NCBI GenBank assembly: GCA_039105265.1
Contig: JAPFFF010000008.1
Coordinates: forward strand, 1,488,001-1,552,000
Reading direction: 5' to 3'
Length of the DNA stretch: 64,000 nucleotides
Origin: Tritrichomonas musculus
Lineage: Eukaryota; Parabasalia; Tritrichomonadida; Tritrichomonadidae
This document shows positions 1-9,254 of this stretch, in pieces (position 1 is the stretch's first letter; the number at the start of each line of letters is the position of its first letter). The notes beneath the pieces were generated by a model, which saw only the letters and a list, made by a program, of their open reading frames with translations, was not told the origin of the DNA and ran no database searches. The translations under genes and the position numbers were made by a program.

Positions 1-717
1 AATCCATCATATGGAAGCTCAGTTCTAGATAACACGAGAGTTGGGAAAGTTAATGTTCCACCTAAATATGAAGATGTAAACTTTTGTGGCTATTCAATCA
101 ATTACATTTCAACGATCACTTTTTCAGCAAGTGACATCTTCACTGATTCTTCAACTTTTACAGAGAGTTCGATCTTCACAAGTTCAGGATCATTCACAGA
201 GTCAAGCTTGCTTGGACCTTTAGAACCAACAGCATCACCTTCAGAAACATTGGCTGGAATAACAGTATCAGTCAGTTATATTGAGTCTTTTGTGTCCGTC
301 AGATCAGTTACTCAATCAATATCATATGTCTCATCCCAAGGATACTCGTACATCCTTCTTGAGAACGGTGAATACAGCTTGACTCTAACCAATGTTTATG
401 CTTACAGACTCTTCCCGTACATTATTTACTACCTGTCGCCCACATACATAAAAACAGGAATTCTTCTTGAAAAGAATGTCAGAAAGAAGACAATCACCCA
501 GCAACAACTGATTGGCGTTGTCTGTGGTTCTGTTGCTGCGTTCTTCTTGCTCTTGGCAGTCATCATTTTCGTCGTTCAAAGAAAGAATCGCATTCATGAA
601 ATTTATGATGAAGTTGAATGGTTTTCTTCTGAATCTGGCGATGAAACTGATGAACACACCCAAGAGATAGATGAAATAGATTATTCTACACCTGTGTATA
701 CGCATTTTGAAATCTAA
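1..717 (+). CDS. C-terminal part of a single-pass surface protein
   Basis: The frame is open from the first base, so the gene begins upstream and only its last 238 codons are seen. About 65 residues of ectodomain are followed by a Ser/Thr stalk built on a hexad of the form xFTxSS (IFTDSS, TFTESS, IFTSSG, SFTESS), then a second extracellular stretch. One membrane helix follows (about residues 172-194, LIGVVCGSVAAFFLLLAVII), then RKNR and an acidic cytoplasmic tail of about 45 residues. The stalk style resembles the beta-helix protein at 50130-51590, so a Pmp-like trichomonad surface protein is likely. No enzymatic domain is visible. The stop is TAA at 715-717. Confidence 0.75.
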   Translation, partial: NPSYGSSVLDNTRVGKVNVPPKYEDVNFCGYSINYISTITFSASDIFTDSSTFTESSIFTSSGSFTESSLLGPLEPTASPSETLAGITVSVSYIESFVSVRSVTQSISYVSSQGYSYILLENGEYSLTLTNVYAYRLFPYIIYYLSPTYIKTGILLEKNVRKKTITQQQLIGVVCGSVAAFFLLLAVIIFVVQRKNRIHEIYDEVEWFSSESGDETDEHTQEIDEIDYSTPVYTHFEI

Positions 718-781
718 ATTTAGATTGAAAAATTTTTTTTCTAATATAAACAATTATAAGCATTTGCTTTTTGAATAACTA

Positions 782-809
<28 letters not shown>
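782..809. repeat. Homopolymer T run (28 nt)
   Basis: An uninterrupted T run directly beside the end of the ankyrin relic. Such runs recur in the spacers of this window. Confidence 0.9.
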
Positions 810-813
<4 letters not shown>

Positions 814-1047
814 CTTTTTATTTTCAATATATATTTCGACTGAAAGGTGTAGTAATGTTATTTCTTCTATTGAACTGTTGTCATTCATGCATTTTTCAAA
901 TTTGTATGTTACATTAATGTCATTTTTATCATTTGTTAATAAAAGTTTGACAATTTCAACATTTTCTTCCACAACTACGGTAAATAAAGCTGCGTTATTT
1001 TCTTTAATTAATTTCGAATTTTCATCAGAATTTATTCATCAATCTGT
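808..1047 (-). pseudogene. Ankyrin-repeat gene relic
   Basis: Read on the minus strand this stretch gives an ankyrin-like sequence: NNAALFTVVVEENVEIVKLLL, then TNDKNDINV, and LLHLSVE near the end, closed by TAA at 808-810. That is the trichomonad ankyrin pattern (ALxxAxENxNIEIVKLLL, then xxDINV). Upstream on the same strand the frame is closed at once by two adjacent TGA codons, and no start or further repeats are visible, so it is a fragment of one to two repeats and probably dead. On the plus strand at about 1183-1366 another short open stretch (containing INGNVDLLAVHQ) has a weak ankyrin look and overlaps the end of the kinase gene. Confidence 0.6.
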
Positions 1048-1354
1048 TTTAATTCAAAACAAATTGTTATTTATATTGTATTTGTAAACATTTTATATAT
1101 AACAATATTCTTAAATTATTGTTGTTGAAATCTTTGTATCAAAACAAATTGATGGATTAATGATAAAATCTCTTTTATAGGAGATTAATGGCAACGTTGA
1201 TTTACTGGCTGTTCATCAAACATCAAAAGTTTACAAGAAATTGGCAAATAGCAGTGTTGATGTAAAAGGTATTTTTCAAAATATAATTCAGTCAGCTAAA
1301 GTTTATATTAATCTATTTAATAATAATAGCATGATATTTTTATTAAAAACAAAA

Positions 1355-3022
1355 TTAACAAATAGTTAAGGCCAAATTAGATAATAATATTTTGGCATTC
1401 TTAAATTTCTTCAGTTCTTCGCTATTTGAATTCATACTAGCAACGCTCTTCAAATCCAATAACACAGATTTTTCTTTGATTGATCTGAAGAAGCACATTT
1501 TTTTGGTGTTCCAGAAAATGATTAATTTCATGTGATCATTGAAATTGACCTGTAAATTTTTATCATTAAATTTGAATAGAACACAATCATCGTTCTTCAC
1601 AAAACACCTGACAAAGTGAAGAGGTGTTGAAGGTTCATAATCATCACTTGGCTGATCATAAGAGAATCCAATTTTCTTGAAACTTTTTGCCATTTTTTTC
1701 ACCAATGAAACATTTTTCAATTCATTTTCACCGTTTGTTTTAAAAAGTTGAACAACCTCAGGAACGTTTGAATATTGGTTCTTATAAATTTGAACAAATT
1801 GTTCATTCGGATCCATGACAATGCATGACCTGTCTTTAAAGCACATGCCAACAGTTCCATCGCCCAGCAGGTATCCCAAGTCGTCCTTGTAGAAGCAGGC
1901 ACGAGAGATGAAGTTATTTGGAATATTGAAACTTTTCTTTTGATCTGAATTTTTAACGGTCGACTTTCTATTGTTATCGTTATGTGGTGATACAGATGCT
2001 TTCAAATTGACCTGTCTAGGTGAAATAACCGGTTTCACAATGGCCTGTCTAGGTGAATTTGTAGTTATTTGAGGAAGACATTTTTTGGCATTTTGAACTT
2101 TTTGTGAGACTCTCGGGGACCTATTTAGTTGAGGTAAATTATTTGACCTATATAAGTTAACGGTCTCCTTGTCAATTTTCGTCAAGAAGGGATGATTGAG
2201 AAGTTCTTTGGCCGTTGGCCTTTTGCGTGGATCTGCTTGTAGAATCGTTTTAATGAAGTCTTTCGCTTCCTCTGAAATTGAAATTTCTTGAGGAAAGTCA
2301 AATTCGCCTTTTCTGATGTTTTCAAATGTCATTTCTCTCGTGGCCCCTTCAAAAGGACCTTTTCCAGTGAGCATTATGAAGGCCGATACACCAATTGTCC
2401 AGATATCAACTTTGGAACTTTCTTCTCTGCTTTCTTTACTAAGGACTTCTGGACATAAATAATTCGGAGTTCCGCAAATTGAGTATTTCTTTCCTTCTTC
2501 GTTTTTTTGAAAGACTGAGAGACCAAAATCTGCAATTTTAACATTAATGCTGGAATCAATGATGAAGTTCTCCAATTTGAGATCATAATGCGTGATTTGG
2601 TGGTCATGAAGGTAGGCGACGCCTTGAATTACATCTTTTAAAATTTTTCTGGTTTCTGATTCTTTTATTCTGCCATGTCGGAGATATTCGCGAATGGTTT
2701 TGCCTGGACAGTATTCGAGAATGAGGTAATGATTGTGTTGGTTTGAGAATGAAAATTTTGATCCAACGATATTTGGATGATCAACAGTATTTTGTATTTC
2801 TATCTCGTTTTTCAATTTCTCTGCAGCTTTTCTGCTTTTTGAATATTGTTCTTTTGATAATACTTTCATGGCATATGTCATACTTGTTTTCTGATGAATT
2901 ACTCGATATACAGTTGCAAATGAACCATGACCAAGCTCCTCATTAAGAACAAATACGTTTTGTGTACCATCTTCTTGATTATTTACTACTACAGGAGGAA
3001 CATGGCTCTGTTGGTAAAACAT
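1355..3022 (-). CDS. PLK: Polo-like protein kinase (PLK)
   Basis: A 555-residue Ser/Thr kinase. The kinase domain (about 24-280) has a glycine loop GHGSFATV, the ATP lysine in YAMKVL, catalytic loop HYDLKLEN, the magnesium motif DFG, and GTPNYLCPEVL like the PLK activation segment. The C-terminal part carries two regions that fit polo boxes: one near 376-450 (LGYLLGDGTVGMCF) and one near 470-545 (VQINF-like LQVNFNDHMKLIIFW). Kinase plus two polo boxes defines the family that controls mitosis, centrosome or basal-body duplication and cytokinesis. Odd points: the usual HRD arginine is Tyr (HYD), and APE reads CPE. The start is the first Met, 23 residues before the domain. A single gene with no operon partner. 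Confidence 0.9.
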   Translation of the reverse strand: MFYQQSHVPPVVVNNQEDGTQNVFVLNEELGHGSFATVYRVIHQKTSMTYAMKVLSKEQYSKSRKAAEKLKNEIEIQNTVDHPNIVGSKFSFSNQHNHYLILEYCPGKTIREYLRHGRIKESETRKILKDVIQGVAYLHDHQITHYDLKLENFIIDSSINVKIADFGLSVFQKNEEGKKYSICGTPNYLCPEVLSKESREESSKVDIWTIGVSAFIMLTGKGPFEGATREMTFENIRKGEFDFPQEISISEEAKDFIKTILQADPRKRPTAKELLNHPFLTKIDKETVNLYRSNNLPQLNRSPRVSQKVQNAKKCLPQITTNSPRQAIVKPVISPRQVNLKASVSPHNDNNRKSTVKNSDQKKSFNIPNNFISRACFYKDDLGYLLGDGTVGMCFKDRSCIVMDPNEQFVQIYKNQYSNVPEVVQLFKTNGENELKNVSLVKKMAKSFKKIGFSYDQPSDDYEPSTPLHFVRCFVKNDDCVLFKFNDKNLQVNFNDHMKLIIFWNTKKMCFFRSIKEKSVLLDLKSVASMNSNSEELKKFKNAKILLSNLALTIC

Positions 3023-3594
3023 GATATCAAAATGATGAGTTATAAAATTTTATATTTTTGAATAAAATAAAACAAAATATAATTCAAAAAAATTGAGAGT
3101 ATTTCTTAACAATCCAACGATTTTTTTCAATTTTTGTATTTAATTTTAAAACGTATACCACAAATAACGTGTTTTATAACGTGTTTTTTAAACAATTTTT
3201 TGAAATCAAAAAAATTTAAAATGAATATCTATATTCGTTTTAATACTGTATTAATTGCATTATTATGTATTGATGGAAATGAAGAAATATTGTTGCTTAA
3301 TAATAAATTTGAAATCAAAGAATATAAGGGATGTTTTTCAATTCTGCTAAAAATACTGTTTGCTAATGATAATTTGAAAGTTTAATTAATTTGAACTACA
3401 TGAATGGAAAATATTGAAAAGAGAATGCAAATATTTATAATTAAAGAGAATTAGAAATATGAGAAAGAACAAGACTTGCTTGAGAAAATAATAGACATAA
3501 GAAATATAAAAAAAAATAAGAAAGAAAAATGAAAATATAATAAATAATCTATACTTTTATTTCATGATAATATCTATAATTATTATTTCTATAT
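3023..3594. other. AT-rich spacer between two minus-strand genes
   Basis: No convincing gene. A plus-strand ORF at 3134-3385 (83 aa) ends in a stretch with a faint ankyrin look (GNEEILLLNNKFEI) and may be another decayed ankyrin piece. The sequence just upstream of the kinase start (CTCATCATTTTG on the minus strand) resembles the trichomonad TCA-type initiator, but this was not tested. Confidence 0.4.
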
Positions 3595-6500
3595 TTAAAC
3601 AAAGTTTGATTTGCTTTGGCGAACTCCTCCCTTTGGATCTGTAAGTGTGTCATCAACGACATCATCAATGTCAACTAATCCCTTCTTATAACGCTCGATC
3701 AGGTTCATCAAGTCATCGTGATCCTTCTTCGCCTTGAGGATTGTGTCGCCCAATTGTTTCCTTAAGCGTTCAATTTCAGCGGAAAGTTTGTCGTGATCTT
3801 CTTTGGCCTTCCTTTGTGTGTCTGCGAGTGACTTCTTGAGACGTTCAATTTCAGCAGAGAGGTCGTCATGATCCTTCTTGGCCTTCTGTTGTGTTTCAGC
3901 GAGCAATTTCTTCAATCTTTCAATTTCAGCCAAGTTCTTGCTGCTGTCTTCTTGCGCCTTTCTGAGAGCATCAGCCAACTGCTTCTTCAATCGTTCAATT
4001 TCAGCGGAAAGCTTGTCGTGGTCAGCTTTAGCATCGGCCTTGGCCTTGTCCATTTGCTGGCAAAGTTTAGCGTGATCAGCGGCTGCATCTTTCTTGGTTT
4101 GTTCGACTTGAGCAACGAGTTTGTCGTGGTCAGCTTTGGCTCTTGTTTCTGCTTCATTCAATGCCTTCTTTAAGCGCTCAATTTCGGCTGTGAGTTTGGC
4201 ACGATCAGCAGCAGCGTCCTTCTTGAGATGGTCGATTTCGGCAGTGAATTTGTCGTGCTCTTCTTTGGCGCGTTGCTGTGTTGTTGCCAATGTTGTTGTG
4301 AGCTGTGAATTCTTGGCGGTTGCATCGGCCAACGACTTCTTGAGATTTGCGATTTCAGCCGCGAGTTTGGCGTGGTCGGCAGCTGCGTCCTTCTTGAGTT
4401 TCTCGATTTGTGCGCAGAGTGAGTCGTGATCTGCTTTGGCGGCCTTTTGTGCATCAGCGAGCGACTTCTTGACTTCGTTGCAGCGGCTCTCTGAGTCGGC
4501 CAGGGCCTTCTTGAGGTGGTCGATTTCGTTGTTTAGATTGGTGATTTTGGCTTGCGATTCACTTCTGACGCGTTCAACTTCGTGTGCGAGGTTGTCGTGG
4601 TCAGCTTGTGCATCCTTCCTCATCTTCTCGATTTCTGCATTGAATCTGGCCTGGTCAGCCTGCGCCTGCTTCTCAGCGGCGGCCAGCTGGCTGGCGAGCT
4701 GTGTCTTTTGTGCCACAGCATCAGCCAATTGGCCTTTGAGGCTGTCGATTTGGCCTTTGAGGCTGCTGATTTGTGACTGTGCGTCGCTTCTGACTTTGTC
4801 CATTTGCTCCATGAGCTTGCTGTGGTCGTCTTGCGCACGCTTTTCTGTCTGCGAGACTGTGTTTCTCAACTCGTCGCAGTGCTTCTCTGACTCAGACAAC
4901 GACTGCTTCAAGTGCTGGATTTCTGACGAAAGGTTGGCGCGATCAGCAGCAGCCTGATTCTTGGCGTTTTCAATTTCAGAGGTGAGTCTGTCGTGCTCTG
5001 ATTGTGCCTGCTGCTGTGCTGATGCGAGCTTGTTGGAGAGGTCGTTCTTCTGCGATTCAGTTGCTGATAATTGGCTTCGTAATTTGTCAGTTTCGCTGTT
5101 GAGGCGGTTGGCTTCATTCTGTGCATCATTCTTGACTCTGTCAATTTCAGAGCAAAGCTTGCTGCGATCAGCAGCTGCATCCCTCTTGATGCTTTCCATT
5201 TGTGCAGCGAGGTTGGCATGGTCAGCTTTGGCGCGTTGTTGTTCATCAGAAACAGATCGTCTTAATTCGTTGCAGTGAGCTTCTGAGTCAGCCAACAACT
5301 GCTTCTGGTGATTGATTTCGTTTGAAAGGTTGTTGTGTTCTGATTGTGCTGCATTCTTGACGCGTGCAAGCTCTGTGTTGAAGTTTGCTTTTTGCGTTTC
5401 TGCATCTCTCTTCAATTGCTCAATTTGCTGTGTAAGGGCAGCATGATCTTGCTGTGCCTTTTGTTGGGATTCAGCTAATGTCTTTGTGAGCTCTGCATTC
5501 TTCGCCTGTGAGTCAGCCAGTGACTTGTTGAGTCTTGAAATGTCGCCTGCAAGTTTGTCTTGTTCAGCTTTGGCGGAATTCTTGACACTTGTGATTTCAG
5601 AGGCCATTCTGTCGTGATCAGCTTTGGCTGCATTCTTGGCGCTTTCCATGTCACTGACTAATCTGTCATGATCAGCTTTGGCAGCCTTTTGTGCGTTGTC
5701 GAGTGTCTTTCTTAATTCATTGCAGCGTGATTCAGAGTCAGCCAGTGCTTTCTTGCCGTGATCGATTTCGCCACAGAGGTGGGAGTGATCAGCTGCTGCT
5801 TCTTTGTTGATGCGAGCAATTTCGACAGTTAAAGCAGAATGATCTGTAGCGGCATCTTTCTTGAGTTTCTCGATTTCAGCAGAAAGTTTGGCGTGATCTG
5901 CTGCTGCATCTTTCTTTGTTTGTTCGATTGTTGCTGTGAGCTTGTTGTGGTCTTCTTGTGCCTTCTTTTGTGTGTCAGCTAATTTAGCAGCAACTGCATT
6001 CTTCTGTGCAACAGCGTCAGCCAGCTGCTTCTTGAGAGCTTCGATTTGTGCAGAAAGTTTGTCGTGATCTGCTTTGGCAAGTTTTTGGTTGCTATCAATT
6101 GTCTTTCTTAGCTCATTGGCACGTGCTTCTGAATCAGCCAGTTCCTTCTTCATGTGCTCAATTTCCTTTGTTAAGTTGGCGTGATCAGCGGCAGCTTCCT
6201 TCTTGATACGATCAATTTCAGCAGCAAGTTTGGCGTGATCAGCTGCAGCATCTTTCTTTGTTTGTTCAATTGTTGCTGTGAGCTTGTCGTAATCAGCTTG
6301 CGCCTTCTTTTGTGTGTCAGCTAATGTAGCTGAGACAGCATTCTTCTGTGAAACTGCATCAGCAACTTGTTTCTTAAGTCCGTCATTTTCTTTGAGCATG
6401 CTTGCATGATCAGCAGCTGCATCCTTCTTGAGCTTCTCAATTTGTGCTGAAAGAGAGTCGTGATCAGCTTTGGCTTGTTGCTGTGTCTGCGATACTGTGC

Positions 6501-8721
6501 TTCTCAATTCATTGCAACGGGATTCTGAATCCGTCAGTGACTTCTTGAGGTGATCAATTTCACTGTTAAGGTGGTCAACATTTGTTTGCGATTCTTTTCT
6601 GACACGATCAATTTCAGCATTGAGTCTGTCACAATCTTGCTGAGCTCTCGTTTGTGTCTCTTTGAGCTCGGCTGCAAGATCGTTCTTTTGCGAAACTGTG
6701 TCAGCCAATTCGTGCTTTAAGCGATCAATTTCAGATGACAAGTTGTCGTGATCTTTCTGGGCATCGAATTTCATTTGATCGGTTGTCTGTGTGAGTTTGT
6801 CGTGATCAGCTCTTGAGTTTTGTTGTTCTTGCTGCAACTTGTTGTATAAGTCAGTTGCGCGTGATTCCGAATCAGACAAATCCTTCTTCAAGCGTTCGAT
6901 TTCTGATGCAAGATTGTCGTGTTCGAATTTTGCGTCTCTTTGAAGACGCTCGATTGTCTGTGAAAGGTTGTCGTGATCATTTCTTGCATTCTCTTGTGCT
7001 TCAAGTAAGGCGCGCTTGAGACGATCAACTTCAGTTGATAAGTTGTCGTGATCTTTCTCTGCATTATGTTGCACTTCGTCCAATTGCTGCTTCAAACGTT
7101 GAATTTCACTTTCTGCGTGCTCTCTTGATGCAACTTCATGTTGATAACGCGATTCAATGTCCGACTTTTCATGTGCAATACGCTCGGCTTCATACTTTTC
7201 ACGCTCGAGTTGATCTGCTTTTTCACGTGCTTCTTGTTCTGCCTTTTGCTTGGCGATTCTTTCTGCTTCTGCAAGACGTTCTGCTTCCGCTTTTTCTTTG
7301 GCTAAACGTTCTTGGTCAGCCTTTTCACGAACGAGTTTTTCTTGCTCAAGTCTTCGTTGTAAGACTCTTCGTTCTTCTGCTTTTGCATCGGCTGCAGCCT
7401 TTTCTTTGGCGATTCGTTGCGCTTCTGCTTTTTCACGTGCCAAACGTTGCTGTTCTGCACGTTCAATTGCCTGACGTTCTTGTTCTGCCTTTTGACGAGC
7501 AATTCGTTCTTTCTCAGCTCTTGCTTGTGCTTCGGCACGTTCCTTGGCAAGTCTGTCTTGCTCAGCGCGTTCGCGTTGAATTCTTTCTTGTTCGATCTTT
7601 TGACGCTGAATTCTCTGTTGTTCTTCTTGCTGATGAATGATTCTTTGCTGTTCAGCTTTTTGTTTGGCGATTCTGTCTTGTTCTGCCTTCTCACGGGCGA
7701 TTCTTTCTTGTTCTGCTTTTTGCTTTGCAAGACGTTCTGCTTCTGCCTTTTCACGTGCAATTCTATCTGCATCGGCCTTCTGCTTGGCAAGTCTTTCTTG
7801 TTCTTCTTTTTGTTTGGCAAGTCTTTCAGCTTCTGCCTTTTCCTTTGCAAGTCTTTCAGCTTCAGCTTTTTCTTTGGCTAAACGTTCAGCTTCTGCTTTT
7901 TCACGAGCAATTCTTTCTGCCTCTTCTTTTGCATGCGTGTCTTCTACAACTGTTTTTGTTTCTTTAACAACTGGTGCTGGTGCTGGAGTTGGTGCTGGGG
8001 CAGCCTTCAAGTTATCAAGGACAACCTTTGCAGCTGCGAGTTGCGTGAGGAGTGTCTTGTCGTCGACGTTTCCGTTGTTTGCTTCGAGATCGTCAGGATA
8101 AACGAAAACTGTGATTCCGAGTTCTTTCATAACATCAGCGGCGAGTTGTGCGTTGTGCTGTGCGTCCTGTGGATTGAGTTTGTAGTAGTTGATTCTGTCT
8201 GGAACGTAAGAATCGAGCAGAGCGCACATTGACAGTCCGTATGGCTGGAATTTGGCGATGTTTGGATAGTTCGATGTGCGTCCAATGGCCCATTCGAGGA
8301 GCGCGTTCTTGGCTGGCTTCTTCGCCGAGCCGTTGTTGTCTTTGTCGTCTGTAACTGCGTTGCCGATTGAATAGTGCAAGATCAGCGTCCAAATGTAACC
8401 AAGAATAAGTTTCTCGTTGTTGTCGTTGACATCTTTGCCTGAGATTCCGATGAGTTTGACACCGTCTTTCGTGAACATGTCGACTGACAAGTCACAGTTC
8501 ATGACTTGATCGACATTACGCTTTGGTTCTTTCTTCCATGGTCGTGGTGTGTCTTTCTTGGTGAGAATTTTTGCGAGTTCTATAAGGGCTACACCATTTG
8601 ATAAATCTTTGGTGATATCTCCAACTTCTGGGGCTGCATTGTTGAGGTGTGCATTGACCCATCTTGTGAAAACTTTCTTTTGGAGAGGAACCCAATCATT
8701 GTTAACTTTTGTAAGACTCAT
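3595..8721 (-). CDS. Tandem calponin-homology (CH) giant coiled-coil cytoskeletal protein
   Basis: 1708 residues. Two N-terminal CH domains (about 12-118 and 135-238) form an actin-binding head of the alpha-actinin/filamin arrangement; landmarks are VFTRWVNAHL, DLSNGVALIELAKIL and LLEWAIGRTSNYPN. A Pro/Ala linker follows (about 242-256), then a KEKAEAERLA-rich charged helix to about 520. The rest is a coiled coil of repeats carrying a DHxxL motif and spaced mainly 18 or 25 residues. The tail ends in KKGLVDIDDVVDDTL. It is likely a structural actin-linked filament or bundling protein. It is paralogous to the divergent gene at 9255, with the same head, coil design and tail motif. Its base composition is more GC-rich than the spacers. 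No membrane segment or catalytic domain. Confidence 0.88.
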   Translation of the reverse strand: MSLTKVNNDWVPLQKKVFTRWVNAHLNNAAPEVGDITKDLSNGVALIELAKILTKKDTPRPWKKEPKRNVDQVMNCDLSVDMFTKDGVKLIGISGKDVNDNNEKLILGYIWTLILHYSIGNAVTDDKDNNGSAKKPAKNALLEWAIGRTSNYPNIAKFQPYGLSMCALLDSYVPDRINYYKLNPQDAQHNAQLAADVMKELGITVFVYPDDLEANNGNVDDKTLLTQLAAAKVVLDNLKAAPAPTPAPAPVVKETKTVVEDTHAKEEAERIAREKAEAERLAKEKAEAERLAKEKAEAERLAKQKEEQERLAKQKADADRIAREKAEAERLAKQKAEQERIAREKAEQDRIAKQKAEQQRIIHQQEEQQRIQRQKIEQERIQRERAEQDRLAKERAEAQARAEKERIARQKAEQERQAIERAEQQRLAREKAEAQRIAKEKAAADAKAEERRVLQRRLEQEKLVREKADQERLAKEKAEAERLAEAERIAKQKAEQEAREKADQLEREKYEAERIAHEKSDIESRYQHEVASREHAESEIQRLKQQLDEVQHNAEKDHDNLSTEVDRLKRALLEAQENARNDHDNLSQTIERLQRDAKFEHDNLASEIERLKKDLSDSESRATDLYNKLQQEQQNSRADHDKLTQTTDQMKFDAQKDHDNLSSEIDRLKHELADTVSQKNDLAAELKETQTRAQQDCDRLNAEIDRVRKESQTNVDHLNSEIDHLKKSLTDSESRCNELRSTVSQTQQQAKADHDSLSAQIEKLKKDAAADHASMLKENDGLKKQVADAVSQKNAVSATLADTQKKAQADYDKLTATIEQTKKDAAADHAKLAAEIDRIKKEAAADHANLTKEIEHMKKELADSEARANELRKTIDSNQKLAKADHDKLSAQIEALKKQLADAVAQKNAVAAKLADTQKKAQEDHNKLTATIEQTKKDAAADHAKLSAEIEKLKKDAATDHSALTVEIARINKEAAADHSHLCGEIDHGKKALADSESRCNELRKTLDNAQKAAKADHDRLVSDMESAKNAAKADHDRMASEITSVKNSAKAEQDKLAGDISRLNKSLADSQAKNAELTKTLAESQQKAQQDHAALTQQIEQLKRDAETQKANFNTELARVKNAAQSEHNNLSNEINHQKQLLADSEAHCNELRRSVSDEQQRAKADHANLAAQMESIKRDAAADRSKLCSEIDRVKNDAQNEANRLNSETDKLRSQLSATESQKNDLSNKLASAQQQAQSEHDRLTSEIENAKNQAAADRANLSSEIQHLKQSLSESEKHCDELRNTVSQTEKRAQDDHSKLMEQMDKVRSDAQSQISSLKGQIDSLKGQLADAVAQKTQLASQLAAAEKQAQADQARFNAEIEKMRKDAQADHDNLAHEVERVRSESQAKITNLNNEIDHLKKALADSESRCNEVKKSLADAQKAAKADHDSLCAQIEKLKKDAAADHAKLAAEIANLKKSLADATAKNSQLTTTLATTQQRAKEEHDKFTAEIDHLKKDAAADRAKLTAEIERLKKALNEAETRAKADHDKLVAQVEQTKKDAAADHAKLCQQMDKAKADAKADHDKLSAEIERLKKQLADALRKAQEDSSKNLAEIERLKKLLAETQQKAKKDHDDLSAEIERLKKSLADTQRKAKEDHDKLSAEIERLRKQLGDTILKAKKDHDDLMNLIERYKKGLVDIDDVVDDTLTDPKGGVRQSKSNFV

Positions 8722-9254
8722 TTGTGGTTTTGTTTGTTGTTTTTAAAATAAAAAATGATGTGTTTGTCCATTTATTTTATTCTTGATAATTTTGTTTAAA
8801 AAAATTTCTATATATTCTCAAATATTTGAGATGTTTATTGTGATTATTTATAATTTTCTGAAATTATTTGGATTTTTCTATAGTTAATTGTTTATATGTT
8901 CTTAATTTCTTCTTAAATAAACAATTTATTTTTTAATTATATATATCTTTAATAGAAAAAACATGTATTATGATATATTTAAAAATCATATATTTTAATA
9001 TTATATTTAATTTATGCATTTAAAAAATATAATTTCCTTTTATGTGGAAAGATATTATATATTTTTTATAAATATTGATTTTCAAAACGGCATTTCAATA
9101 TTTGAAAGATATTCATTATTTTTTTTATTTGTCTCAATTTTCAGTTGAATAAAAATAATCTTCTCAATTTTTTTCTTTCAATAAATTTTATGAATCGAAA
9201 AAGGAGAGCGAATGATTAACTTCATTTTTTTTAAAACATCTAACTAAAAAACAA
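8722..9254. promoter_or_regulatory. Shared divergent promoter region of the two CH genes
   Basis: 533 bp of strongly AT-rich DNA between two head-to-head paralogues, with no ORF. Both promoters must lie here or in the first codons. No sequence element could be fixed with confidence; both starts are preceded by A-rich leaders (AAAACAACAAAC on the minus side, AACTAAAAAACAA on the plus side). Coordinated expression is an inference from the arrangement. Confidence 0.45.

Noticed and set aside
3868-8232. Several antisense ORFs of 60-200 aa opposite the first CH gene
   Set aside because: They mirror the repetitive coiled-coil codons and keep open by composition; the CH frame is clearly the coding one. 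The same applies to minus-strand ORFs at 9866-14260.
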